A program made the position numbers and the translations under genes. Positions 20,910 to 30,777 of a stretch of 64,000 nucleotides of DNA are shown here, one piece after another (position 1 is the stretch's first letter; every line of letters begins with the position of its first letter). The notes under the pieces are model-generated. The model made no database searches. It was given only the letters and a program-made list of their open reading frames with translations, and had not been told where the DNA came from. This stretch comes from Cystobacter fuscus (GTDB lineage: Bacteria > Myxococcota > Myxococcia > Myxococcales > Myxococcaceae), in contig NZ_CP022098.1 of NCBI RefSeq assembly GCF_002305875.1, positions 8,370,001 through 8,434,000 on the forward strand, given 5' to 3'.

Positions 20910-22250
20910 TCAGGCCTCGGGAGCCGCCGTCACCGGGGGCTTGGGGCTGGCCTGGGGCTCCACGGTCACCTTCACCACGCGGGGACCCTCGACCTCCTCC
21001 ACCTGGATGCGCCACATGTCCAGCTTGAGCACGTCGCCCTTGAGGGGAATGCGGCCCAGCCTCGCCATGAGGTAGCCGGCGATCGTCGTCACCTCGACGT
21101 CCTCGTCCTCCAGCTTGAACGACACGTCCAGCCGGTCCTCCAGGTCATCGAGCTGCGCCGAGCCGGGCAGCTCGAAGCGCCCACCGGGCAGCGAGCGCAC
21201 CTCGTCCACGCGCCGCCCCAGCTCGGCCACGTCGCCGACGATCTCCGCCACCACGTCCGCGATCGTCACCAGGCCCGAGGTGCCTCCGTGCTCGTCCACG
21301 ACGAGGGCCGTCTGCCGGCGCCGGCGGCGGAACTCGTTGAGCAGCTGCTCGAGCGTCACGTGCTCCGGCACGTACAGCACCGGCCGCTGCACCTGGGACA
21401 GGCTGCGCAGCTCGCCCCGGGACAGCAGGAAGAAGAGGTCCTTCACGTTCACCACCCCCTCCACCTCGTCCAGGTTGCCGCGGCACACCGGCAGCCACGT
21501 GTGGCCCGCCGCGCGCGCGTCCGCGACGCACTTGTCCAGGGGCTCCTCCATGTCGAGGAACTTCACCTGGTTGCGCGGCACCATCACCTGACGCGCCGTC
21601 TTCTGCGCCATCTCCAGCGAGCGCTCGAGCAGCTCGGCGCGCGCGGTGGTGATGGCGCCCGCCTCCGCGGAGCTGTGGAGGATGACGCGCAGCTCGTCCT
21701 CGTTGTGCGCGTCCTGGGACTCGTGCGCGGTGTGCATGCCAAACGCCTTGAGCACCCAGCCGGCCAGCGCGTTGAGCAACCAGATGGCCGGATAGAAGAC
21801 GAAGTAGAAGGCGCGCATGGGCAGCGCCACCGCGAGCGTCGTCGCCTCGGCGCGCTGGATGGCGAGGCTCTTGGGCGCCAGCTCCCCGAGCACGATGTGC
21901 AGGAAGGTGATGATGGCGAACGCGATGGCCACCGAAATCGAGTGCGCCAGCGCCGGCCCCGCCGCCTCGGGCACCACCTGGAGCAGCACGGGCTCCAGGA
22001 GGTGGGCGAACGCCGGCTCCCCGAGCCAGCCCAGCCCCAGCGACGCGAGGGTGATTCCGAACTGCGTGGCGGACAGGTACGCGTCCAGCTTGTCCACCAT
22101 CTTCATGGCGGTGGCCGACCCCGGCCGTCCGTCGTCCACCAACGCCTGCAGGCGCGTGGGGCGAATCTTCACGATGGCGAACTCGGTCGCCACGAAGAAG
22201 CCGTTGGCGAACACCAGCAGCAGCGCCAGGCCGAGGAAAACCCATTCCAT
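20910..22250 (-). CDS. CNNM/CorC-type membrane protein with CBS domains
   Basis: A 446-residue inner-membrane protein of the 'hemolysin family' (DUF21-CBS-CorC_HlyC). Residues 1-195 contain four hydrophobic helices of the DUF21/CNNM domain (starts M-E-W-V-F-L-G-L-A-L-L). Two CBS domains follow at about 220-345, including V-P-R-N-Q-V-K-F-L and the D-E-H-G-G-T-S-G-L-V-T linker. The CorC_HlyC C-terminal domain is at about 360-435. In this family CNNM proteins are linked to Mg2+ and Co2+ handling; 'hemolysin' is a historical name. It lies 53 bases after a TPR gene on the same strand. Confidence 0.9.
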   Translation of the reverse strand: MEWVFLGLALLLVFANGFFVATEFAIVKIRPTRLQALVDDGRPGSATAMKMVDKLDAYLSATQFGITLASLGLGWLGEPAFAHLLEPVLLQVVPEAAGPALAHSISVAIAFAIITFLHIVLGELAPKSLAIQRAEATTLAVALPMRAFYFVFYPAIWLLNALAGWVLKAFGMHTAHESQDAHNEDELRVILHSSAEAGAITTARAELLERSLEMAQKTARQVMVPRNQVKFLDMEEPLDKCVADARAAGHTWLPVCRGNLDEVEGVVNVKDLFFLLSRGELRSLSQVQRPVLYVPEHVTLEQLLNEFRRRRRQTALVVDEHGGTSGLVTIADVVAEIVGDVAELGRRVDEVRSLPGGRFELPGSAQLDDLEDRLDVSFKLEDEDVEVTTIAGYLMARLGRIPLKGDVLKLDMWRIQVEEVEGPRVVKVTVEPQASPKPPVTAAPEA

Positions 22251-22303
22251 GGTGGAAACTCAGGGGCTCGAAGAAGGGCCCTGGAAAGGGCTCGGGGGAG
22301 GGC

Positions 22304-23119
22304 TCAGAAGAGCGCCTCGAACCCGGGATCGCTCTTCAACGAGTCGAACATCGTATCCGTGGCGAGCCAACCCTGAACCTTGGCGCGATCGGCCGTCACG
22401 GCCTTTTGCAGGAAGGTCAACGCATCGGCCCGGCGGCCCCAGAGCGCGTAGAGCGCGGCCAGGTTGTAGTTGAGCAGCAAGTCGTCGGCGTTGAGCGCGC
22501 TCGCCTTCTCGTAGGAGCGCTCCGCCTCGGCGTAGAAGCCCTTCTGGGCGTAGCAGATGCCCAGGTCCAGGTGCGCCTCGAAGTTGTCGGCCTCCAGCCG
22601 CACCACTTCCTTGAGCTGGGTGATGGCCGAGCGGTAGTCGCCCTCGTCCATCAGCAGCGCGGCGAGCTCGTGCCGGGGGAAGGCGTCCTGGGGCTCCAGC
22701 TCGATGGCCGTCTGCAGCTCGCGCATGGCCTCCTCGATGCGCCCCTGGTCCGCGTAGGTGAGGCCCAGGTTGAGGTGCGCGTCCGGGTACTCCGGATCCA
22801 GCTCGATCGCCTCGCGGTACTCCACCACGGCCATCTCGTCGGCGTGCGTGGAGAGGAAGCAGGCGAGGTTGTAGTGCGCGGTGGGGCTGTCCGGCTCCAG
22901 CTTCAGCGCGGTGAGGTACTCGCCCAGCGCCTCGCGATAGAGCTTCTTCTCGGCGTAGACGGTGGCGAGGTTGTCGTGGGCATGAGCGGAGTCGGGATCG
23001 AGATCGATCGCCTTCTTGAACTCCTTGATGGCCTCGTCCAGCCACCCGCGATCCGCCAACTCGATGCCACGTGAGTTGTGCTCGTCGGAGAGAGCGATGT
23101 TGTCCTTTTCCCGGGCCAT
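22304..23119 (-). CDS. TPR-repeat protein
   Basis: A 271-residue soluble protein made of about seven tandem tetratricopeptide repeats from residue 9 to 240. Each has the A-x-x-x-L-G/A ... Y-x-x-A ... P/D pattern (for example L-D-P-D-S-A-H-A-H-D-N-L-A-T-V-Y-A-E). No catalytic domain, signal peptide or membrane helix is present. TPR proteins of this size act as adaptors in protein assemblies; the partner is unknown. It is followed, 53 bases downstream, by the CNNM-type gene and may be co-transcribed with it. Confidence 0.88.
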   Translation of the reverse strand: MAREKDNIALSDEHNSRGIELADRGWLDEAIKEFKKAIDLDPDSAHAHDNLATVYAEKKLYREALGEYLTALKLEPDSPTAHYNLACFLSTHADEMAVVEYREAIELDPEYPDAHLNLGLTYADQGRIEEAMRELQTAIELEPQDAFPRHELAALLMDEGDYRSAITQLKEVVRLEADNFEAHLDLGICYAQKGFYAEAERSYEKASALNADDLLLNYNLAALYALWGRRADALTFLQKAVTADRAKVQGWLATDTMFDSLKSDPGFEALF

Positions 23120-23304
23120 GAACTCGCGAAATCAATCTACGCGCCGCCATTTTCACGGCGCAAGCAAGAGCCATCCCTCCCGGTGAGTGCCTGGAGGGTC
23201 CTATCCTGGGAAGACGTAATGACCAGCTCCCCAGGGATCCAGCGCGCGGGGTGGGGAATGCTTGCCCCCTCCCCTTCGGACCAGGGGAGGAGGCGTGCGG
23301 CGAA

Positions 23305-23409
23305 CTACTTGCGGCGCTCGCGGGCGCGGCGGCGCTTGAGGGCCGCCTTCTTCGAACCAGCGCGGTTGGACAGCTTCTTCTTGCTGCGATTTCCCTTCTG
23401 GGCAGGCAT
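23305..23409 (-). CDS. Small, very basic 34-residue protein
   Basis: A short frame of 34 codons encodes [14 protein letters not shown] then an [18 protein letters not shown] tail: about half of its residues are Lys or Arg. Such composition suggests a nucleic-acid or ribosome partner, but this is inference. An ATG in the middle of a longer frame (23562) is taken as the start because the upstream residues look random and a weak GGAG sits ten bases before it. It is divergent from prfA. A spurious frame cannot be excluded. Confidence 0.5.
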   Translation of the reverse strand: MPAQKGNRSKKKLSNRAGSKKAALKRRRARERRK

Positions 23410-23564
23410 CTTCTTGGTACTCCGTTTCGGCGGAATGGAGCCGCACGGACAGGCGGCGAACCGCCCTTTTTTCACGCTCCGGGACCGGAAGTCCACGGAA
23501 TTTCTTGGCCCCGTCCGGCCTTGCCAGGGGCCAGACAACGGGGCACAACCCCGAGCCCACACCG

Positions 23565-24652
<1,088 letters not shown>

Positions 24653-24656
<4 letters not shown>

Positions 24657-25534
24657 GCGAGGAGATCTGGACCATCCGCCGGGTCCTCACCTGGACGGCG
24701 CAGCACTTCGAGAAGCGGGGCGTGGACGCGCCCCGGCTCACCGCCGAGGTACTGCTCGCCCACGTGTTGAAGACGACGCGCGTGCGCCTGTACGTGGACC
24801 TGGACCGGCCGCTGGAGAAGGAGGAGCTGGCCGCCTTCAAGGCGCTCATCGCGCGGCGCATGGCGGGCGAGCCCACCCAGTACCTCACCGGCGTGCGCGA
24901 GTTCTACAACCGCCCCTTCAAGGTGGACGCGCGCGTGCTCATCCCCCGGCCCGAGACGGAACTCCTGGTGGAGGCCGCCCTGCACGCGCTGCCCAAGGAC
25001 GGCCCCGGCACCGCGCTGGACGTGTGCACGGGCTCGGGCTGCATCGCCATCAGCCTCGCGGCCGAGCGGCCCCAGGCCACCGTGCTCGCCACGGACCTGT
25101 CCCCGGACGCCTGCGCGCTCGCGCGGGAGAACGCCCAGGCCCTGGGCGTGGCGGACCGGGTGAACGTGCTGCACGGCAGCCTCTTCACCCCCCTGCCCCC
25201 GGACGCGCGCTTCCAGGTGGTGGTGTCCAACCCGCCCTACATCGCCACGGGGGAGATTCCGGGCCTGTCGGCCGAGGTGCGCCGCGAGCCCCGGATGGCG
25301 CTCGACGGGGGGCCGGATGGTCTCGCGCTGCTGCGCCAGGTGATCGAAGGGGCCCGCCGCGTCCTCGTGCCTGGCGGGCTGCTTGCAATGGAAATCGGCG
25401 AAACACAGGGCCCCGCCGTGCAGGCCCTCCTCCAGGCCGCGGGCTACGACAACGCGCGGGTGGAGAAGGATCTGGAGCGGCGGGATCGCCTCGCTTTCGG
25501 GACACAACCCGTGGCCAACCAGCCACGGGGGTGA
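24653..25534 (+). CDS. prmC: Release-factor glutamine methyltransferase
   Basis: A 293-residue N5-glutamine methyltransferase (HemK/PrmC). It methylates the Gln of the G-G-Q motif of release factors, using SAM. The catalytic N-P-P-Y motif is in V-V-S-N-P-P-Y-I-A, and the SAM site is [13 protein letters not shown]. The N-terminal helical domain that docks on RF1 spans about residues 1-85. It overlaps prfA by four bases upstream and is 12 bases before murA, so all three are probably one operon. Confidence 0.97.
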
Positions 25535-25546
25535 GAGACGGGACAG

Positions 25547-26812
25547 ATGGACAAGATCGTCGTGAAGGGTGGTCACCCCCTCAAGGGTGAGGTGACCGTG
25601 TCGGGCGCGAAGAACGCGGCGCTGCCCATCCTCGCCTCGGCGCTGCTCGCGGACGGCAAGAGCGTCTACCGCAACGTGCCGGACCTGGCGGACGTGACCA
25701 CCATGCTCAAGGTGCTCGGCACCATGGGCTGTGGGACCGGGCGGCTGACGGGCGAGCGCTCGGACGTGTGCGAGGTGTCCGTCGAGGGGGCCATCCACCC
25801 CGAGGCGCCGTATGACCTGGTGAAGACGATGCGCGCCTCGGTGCTGGTGCTCGGCCCGCTGGTGGCCCGCTTCGGCCGGGCGCGCGTGTCCATGCCGGGC
25901 GGGTGTGCCATCGGGGCGCGCCCCATCGATCAGCACCTCAAGGGCCTCAAGGCCCTGGGCGCGGACATCCACCTCACCGAGGGCTACGTCGAGGCGACGG
26001 CGAAGCGCCTGAGGGGCGGCACCGTCAACTTCGACGTCATCACCGTGACGGGCACGGAGAACGTGATGATGGCGGCGGTGCTCGCCCAGGGCCGCAGCGT
26101 GCTGGAGAACTGCGCGCGCGAGCCCGAGGTGGAGGAGCTCGCCCGGGTGCTCAACAAGATGGGGGCGCGCATCCAGGGCGCGGGCACCTCCGTCATCACC
26201 ATCGACGGGGTGGACGGCCTCAATCCCGTGGAGCACGCCATCCTCCCGGATCGCATCGAGGCGGGCACGCTCATGGTGGCCGCCGCCATCACTGGCGGTG
26301 ACGTGCTGGTCCGGCGCGTGGTGACCGAGCACCTGGAGCCCGTCATCCTCAAGCTGCGCGAGACGGGCTGTACCCTGACGACCGAGGAGGGAGGAATCCG
26401 GGTGAAGGCCCCCTCGGTCATCCACTCGGTGGACGTGAAGACGGCCGAGCACCCGGGCTTCCCCACGGACATGCAGGCCCAGCTCATGGGGCTGATGACG
26501 GTGGCCGACGGCACCTCGGTCATCTCCGAGCGCATCTTCGAGAACCGCTTCATGCACGTGCCGGAGCTGCACCGCATGGGGGCGGACATCACCATCCAGG
26601 GGCATACGGCGGTGGTGAAGGGGGTGCGCAGCCTCTCGGGCGCTCCCGTCATGGCCACGGACTTGAGGGCCAGCGCCTCGCTGGTCCTGGCGGGTCTCCG
26701 GGCCGAGGGCAAGACGGAGGTCCAGCGCATCTACCACCTGGATCGCGGCTACGAGCGCTTGGAGCGCAAGCTGCGTGACCTGGGAGCGGACATCGCCCGG
26801 GTCAAGGCCTGA
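25547..26812 (+). CDS. murA: UDP-N-acetylglucosamine 1-carboxyvinyltransferase
   Basis: A 421-residue MurA, the first committed step of peptidoglycan synthesis: transfer of enolpyruvate from PEP to UDP-GlcNAc. K22 and N23 of the substrate site lie in S-G-A-K-N-A-A-L-P. The catalytic cysteine is C120 in [12 protein letters not shown], so the enzyme should be sensitive to fosfomycin. Length and both repeated inside-out alpha/beta lobes match the family. It follows prmC closely. Confidence 0.97.
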   Translation: MDKIVVKGGHPLKGEVTVSGAKNAALPILASALLADGKSVYRNVPDLADVTTMLKVLGTMGCGTGRLTGERSDVCEVSVEGAIHPEAPYDLVKTMRASVLVLGPLVARFGRARVSMPGGCAIGARPIDQHLKGLKALGADIHLTEGYVEATAKRLRGGTVNFDVITVTGTENVMMAAVLAQGRSVLENCAREPEVEELARVLNKMGARIQGAGTSVITIDGVDGLNPVEHAILPDRIEAGTLMVAAAITGGDVLVRRVVTEHLEPVILKLRETGCTLTTEEGGIRVKAPSVIHSVDVKTAEHPGFPTDMQAQLMGLMTVADGTSVISERIFENRFMHVPELHRMGADITIQGHTAVVKGVRSLSGAPVMATDLRASASLVLAGLRAEGKTEVQRIYHLDRGYERLERKLRDLGADIARVKA

Positions 26813-26980
26813 GCCCCGGGGGGTAGACCGAGGGTTGGGTGCGTGAACACAATGCGGGGGTTGGGTTGCATCTCAAAAATCATGCGACCTATCATTCCCA
26901 GAACGCCCGGGGGCCCACCGTGACCCGGACCGCACCCCCCACGGGAGCTCGGCTCCCCCAACAGGAGAAAGATCCACCCC

Positions 26981-27370
26981 ATGAATTGCCCCGGTTGCAG
27001 CGTCGAGATGGTTGATCTCGAAGGGGACCACGAGACGTTGCGCAAGTGTGGAGATTGCGGCGGACTCTGGATTGACGTCGCGGATCTCAACCGGATCCTG
27101 CTCCACAACAACCTGCCTGGACTCGAGAGCCAGGGAGGCAAGGTCGACGCGAACGCGCTCACGGGCCAGTGCCCCGAGTGCCAGGTGGATCTCGTCCGGG
27201 TCGACGGCGGAGACCGTCAGCATCCGCTGAGCTATGACACCTGCGAGTCGTGTGGCGGCATGTTCCTCGAGTCGGAGTTCGCCGACGCCACCGACGCCAA
27301 GGTCGCCGAGCAGGAGATCATCGACTTCTTCCGGCACTTCAACGCCAAGAAGAAGACCGCCGCCGGCTGA
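26981..27370 (+). CDS. Double zinc-ribbon protein (zf-TFIIB type)
   Basis: A 129-residue protein with two zinc ribbons of the zf-TFIIB family. Ribbon one is C3-P-x-C6 ... C23-x2-C26-G-G-L-W; ribbon two is C-P-E-C (about 66-69) ... C-E-S-C-G-G-M-F (about 88-95). The C-terminus is Lys-rich. The family is widespread and its function is not established; nucleic-acid or protein contact is the common guess. ATG 26981 is preceded by AGGAG. It is probably a single gene after murA. Confidence 0.88.
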   Translation: MNCPGCSVEMVDLEGDHETLRKCGDCGGLWIDVADLNRILLHNNLPGLESQGGKVDANALTGQCPECQVDLVRVDGGDRQHPLSYDTCESCGGMFLESEFADATDAKVAEQEIIDFFRHFNAKKKTAAG

Positions 27371-27561
27371 GCCCCTCGCGCTCCGAGCCCTCTTCCGTCT
27401 CGCCCTACCGGGCTCCCGTCCACCCGACGGGCCCGAAAACGACCCCTCGTGCCTTCACTCGTCCCTCCGCCGGGATGAAAGCGTCGGCCCGCCTGTTGGC
27501 GGACCTTGACACCCGGGCACCAGGGGATTGAGTAGGCAGGCGAATGCCAAGAGGGAACGGA

Positions 27562-29466
27562 ATGCGACGTCTGGGTGGGGTGTGGCTGTGCCTGTTGCTG
27601 GCCGGCTGCCCGAATGGCTGCTCGAACAAGGAGGTTTCGGTTCCCGACGCGGGTCCCGTGGTCACCGGACCCGATCAGCTCGAGGAGAAGGAACCCGATG
27701 ATCGGCCCGAGCAGGCCCTCACCCTCGCCCGCGACGCGACGGTGAGCGCCAGCCTCGGCGCGGATCCGTCCAAGCCCGACGAGGACTGGTATCGGCTCGC
27801 TCCGAGTACCCCGCGCGTGGCGGACGTGAGCGTCTCCGGCATTCCCGGCGGAGACGTGGTGCTGGAGGTGTACGACGCGCCCGGCGTGCGCAGCGCCAAC
27901 CTCAACAGCGCCGGCGTGGGCAAGCCCGAGCGCTACCCCAACCTCTTCGTCGAGGGCGAGCGCTGGGTGCGCGTGGCCTCGGCCCGCAAGGGCACGGGCG
28001 GCGCCTACACCCTCGAGGTGCGCTACCACGTCCCCGAGGACGGCGTGGAGCGCGAGCCCAATGATCGGGCCGTGGACGCCACGCCCCTACAGTTGGGCCA
28101 GACGGTGGCGGGCTTCATCGGCCACGCGGGAGACGAGGACTGGTACCGGCTGGAGCTGCCCGAGACGGCCCAGGCCACTCCCGCCCCGGACGTGAACGAC
28201 GCCGGGAGCGCGCCCACGGCTCCGGCCCCGACGGCGCCCACCCCCGGTGAGACTGGCGTGCCGCCCACCGAGCCCGCTCCGGGACAGCCCGCGGAGCCCT
28301 CGGGAGAGGACCCGTCCGCCACCGCCCAGCAGGAGCCCCCGCCGAGCGAGCCGCTCCAGGTCCCCATCCCCCTTCCCCTCCCGAACCAGCCCGCCCCCGT
28401 GCCGGAAGAGCCTCCCGCGGTGGCGCTGAAGATCGATCTGGTGGGAGTGGAGGGCGTGCGCACGGAGCTGTCGGTCCTCACGGCCGCCGAGGCACCCCTG
28501 TTCACCACCAAGAGCATCGAGGGGGAGGGCCTGTCGCTGCGCAACGTGGGGGCCCGGGCGACCGATCGCGTGGTGTACCTGGTCGTGAAGAGCGGCTGGA
28601 GCGGGACGGGCAAGGACGCGAAGCGGGGCTTCAACACCGAGAAGGCCTACTCGCTCACGGTGACCCTGGAGGAAGCCGGGGCCAACGCGGAGCTGGAGCC
28701 CAACGACGAGCTGTACAAGGCCACCGCCCTGCCGCTCGCGGGCTACAAGGAGGGCTTCCTCTCGCCCAAGGGTGATGTGGACAACTTCGTCCTGAAGACG
28801 GCCGAGCCGGTGCTCGCCCGGGTGGAGCTGTCGGGTGTGGAGCGCGTGGACGTGGAACTGTCCGTCATCCAACCCCCCGAGGGCGAGGGCCAGAAGGAGA
28901 CGGTGCTCCAGCGCGCCAACGATGGAGCCATCAAGGAGCCCGAGCGCCTCAACAACGTGGCCTGTAGCGGCACCTGCTACTTCCGGGTGCAGGGGGCCTC
29001 GCGCAAGCAGGATGGCAAGTGGGTGCGCGACTACGAGAACGCGGAGCAGCCCTACCGCATCTCCATCACCACCGTGCCCGACGATGGCAGCCAGGAGCGT
29101 GAGCCGAACAACAGCGCGGACCGCGCCACCGAGCTGACCCTCGGCAAGGCGGTGCGCGGCACCGTCTATCCGCTCAAGGACGTGGACTACTACCGGTTGG
29201 ACTTGTCGGACCGGCCGGTGCGCACGCCCATCCGGGCCACGCTGCTGGGCATCCTCAAGGTCGACGTGGGTCTGTACCTGCACCGCCTGGGCGAGGACGG
29301 CAAGCTGTCGCTCGTGCAGACGTCCGATCGCGCCAAGGGCGACCAGGCCGAGACCATCCGCTACAGCGCCGAGCCGGGTGTCTACGTGTTGGAGGTGCGC
29401 GACGCGCGCAATCGTGAGGCCAACTTCCAGGATGCCTACCAACTCACTGTCGAGGAGGGCGAGTAG
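27562..29466 (+). CDS. Large lipoprotein with PPC-like repeats
   Basis: A 634-residue lipoprotein. Residues 1-16 are a signal sequence with lipobox L-L-A-G-C16. About four beta-sandwich units, each preceded by 'E-x-E-P-N/D-D/N-x-x-x-x-A-T/L' and containing D-E-D-W-Y-R-L or D-V-D-Y-Y-R-L, look like bacterial pre-peptidase C-terminal (PPC) domains. A Pro-, Thr- and Ala-rich linker lies at about residues 210-285. No catalytic motif is present. The ATG at 27562 follows AGAGGGA; the one at 27544 is an alternative that adds six residues. It probably sits at the cell surface; the role is unknown. Confidence 0.8.
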   Translation: MRRLGGVWLCLLLAGCPNGCSNKEVSVPDAGPVVTGPDQLEEKEPDDRPEQALTLARDATVSASLGADPSKPDEDWYRLAPSTPRVADVSVSGIPGGDVVLEVYDAPGVRSANLNSAGVGKPERYPNLFVEGERWVRVASARKGTGGAYTLEVRYHVPEDGVEREPNDRAVDATPLQLGQTVAGFIGHAGDEDWYRLELPETAQATPAPDVNDAGSAPTAPAPTAPTPGETGVPPTEPAPGQPAEPSGEDPSATAQQEPPPSEPLQVPIPLPLPNQPAPVPEEPPAVALKIDLVGVEGVRTELSVLTAAEAPLFTTKSIEGEGLSLRNVGARATDRVVYLVVKSGWSGTGKDAKRGFNTEKAYSLTVTLEEAGANAELEPNDELYKATALPLAGYKEGFLSPKGDVDNFVLKTAEPVLARVELSGVERVDVELSVIQPPEGEGQKETVLQRANDGAIKEPERLNNVACSGTCYFRVQGASRKQDGKWVRDYENAEQPYRISITTVPDDGSQEREPNNSADRATELTLGKAVRGTVYPLKDVDYYRLDLSDRPVRTPIRATLLGILKVDVGLYLHRLGEDGKLSLVQTSDRAKGDQAETIRYSAEPGVYVLEVRDARNREANFQDAYQLTVEEGE

Positions 29467-29486
29467 CGGCCCCGCAAGAGATCTCG

Positions 29487-29515
29487 TTGACAAGCAGCGA
29501 TGGGCCTTCTACTTT
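29487..29515 (+). promoter_or_regulatory. Sigma-70-type promoter of tRNA-Gly
   Basis: TTGACA at 29487-29492 and TACTTT at 29510-29515 with a 17-base spacer; the first tRNA base is 17 bases further on. Confidence 0.75.
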
Positions 29516-29531
29516 CCCCCTCGCTCGCCGC

Positions 29532-29604
29532 GCGGTGGTAGCTCAGCTGGTAGAGCACGAGCTTCCCAAGCTCGGGGTCGCCGGTTCGAACCCGGTCCGC
29601 CGCT
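29532..29604 (+). tRNA. tRNA-Gly, anticodon CCC
   Basis: The cloverleaf folds cleanly: acceptor GCGGTGG / CCGCCGC (one G-U), D-arm GCTC / GAGC, anticodon arm CGAGC-TTCCCAA-GCTCG with anticodon CCC at 29565-29567, a 5-base variable loop, and T-arm GCCGG-TTCGAAC-CCGGT. The discriminator base is T, as in most bacterial glycine tRNAs. CCA is not encoded. It is a single-gene unit with its own promoter and terminator, reading GGG codons. Confidence 0.96.
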
Positions 29605-29606
29605 CT

Positions 29607-29662
29607 GAAGGGCCTGGAACCGCTGGAGAAGTCCTCCAGAGGTTCCAGGCCCTTCGCCTTTT
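29607..29662 (+). terminator. Rho-independent terminator of tRNA-Gly
   Basis: A 15-base-pair perfect outer stem (29607-29621 with 29641-29655) with a second inner stem, followed by GCCTTTT. It begins three bases after the tRNA. Confidence 0.92.
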
Positions 29663-29713
29663 CGGACCACGAGCGACCTTGACTGAACGTCCTTTCAGAC
29701 CCACCCTGAGTGG

Positions 29714-30751
29714 GTGAAGCCGCGTCCCGTCTCCAATCCGCCCAACCCCTGGGACACCACCGCCGTGGAGTACCTGGAGGAGATTCCTCCCACGAAGCTG
29801 GAGGTGCTCGAGGACCACAGCCGCGAGGTGCTCGGGCGCAACGACAGCCCCGACGTGGGCTTCACCTGGAGCGTCAACCCGTACCGCGGCTGCCTCCATG
29901 CCTGCGCGTACTGCTACGCCCGGCCCTACCACGAGTACCTCGGCTTCGGCGCCGGCACCGACTTCGAGACGAAGCTCGTGGTGAAACCCCGCGCCGCGCA
30001 GCTCCTGCGCGACGCCTTCGAGCGCAAGAGCTGGAAGGGCGAGACGGTCGCCTTCAGTGGCGTCACCGACTGCTACCAGCCCATCGAGGCCTCGCTCCGC
30101 CTCACGCGTGCCTGCCTGGAAGTGTGCGCCGAGTACCGCAACCCCGTGGGCATCATCACCAAGGGGCCCCTCATCGAGCGCGACCTGGACGTGCTCCAGA
30201 CGCTCGCCCAGCAGGCCCGACTGACGGTGGCCATCACCCTGCCCTTCCATGACGAGGCCGTGGCGCACGCCATGGAGCCCTATGTGGCCTCACCCCGGCG
30301 GCGCCTGCGCACCATCGAGCGGCTGGCCTCCGCGGGCATCTCCGTGTGCGTGGCCGTCGCCCCCCTCATCCCCGGGCTCAACGACGAGGACATGGTGCGC
30401 GTGCTCACCGCGGCGAAGGAAGCGGGCGCGACCCGGGCCTTCTCCACCCTGCTGCGCCTGCCCGGCCCCGTGCAGGGCATCTTCGAGCAGCGTCTGCGCG
30501 AGAAGCTCCCCCTGCGCGCCGAGCGCGTCCTGCACCGCATCCGCGAGACGCGCGGTGGCGAGCTCAACGACTCGCGCTTCCGCGTCCGCATGCGTGGGGA
30601 GGGCCTCTACGCGGAGACCCTCCACCAGCTCTTCTCCTCCACCGCGCGCCGTCTGGGCCTGAGGACGAGCGAGCCCATGGAGGCGGACAGCGACAAGGAG
30701 AGCCCCTTTCGCCGCCCCATGAAGTCCGGCACCCAGCTCAGCTTCTTCTGA
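29714..30751 (+). CDS. Radical SAM protein (PA0069/SplB-like family)
   Basis: A 345-residue radical SAM protein. The iron-sulphur cluster motif reads C-L-H-A-C-A-Y-C-Y (C-x3-C-x2-C, residues 60-67) within N-P-Y-R-G-C-L-H-A-C-A-Y-C-Y-A-R-P. The rest, with F-E-T-K-L-V-V-K-P, I-T-K-G-P-L-I-E-R-D and G-L-N-D-E-D, matches the SplB-like PA0069/Rv2578c family; the substrate is unknown. The start is a GTG at 29714 with no strong ribosome site, just after the tRNA terminator. It converges on the M13 peptidase gene with a 26-base gap. Confidence 0.87.
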   Translation: MKPRPVSNPPNPWDTTAVEYLEEIPPTKLEVLEDHSREVLGRNDSPDVGFTWSVNPYRGCLHACAYCYARPYHEYLGFGAGTDFETKLVVKPRAAQLLRDAFERKSWKGETVAFSGVTDCYQPIEASLRLTRACLEVCAEYRNPVGIITKGPLIERDLDVLQTLAQQARLTVAITLPFHDEAVAHAMEPYVASPRRRLRTIERLASAGISVCVAVAPLIPGLNDEDMVRVLTAAKEAGATRAFSTLLRLPGPVQGIFEQRLREKLPLRAERVLHRIRETRGGELNDSRFRVRMRGEGLYAETLHQLFSSTARRLGLRTSEPMEADSDKESPFRRPMKSGTQLSFF

Positions 30752-30777
30752 GCGTCCCGCCGGACCCGCCCGAGCGC

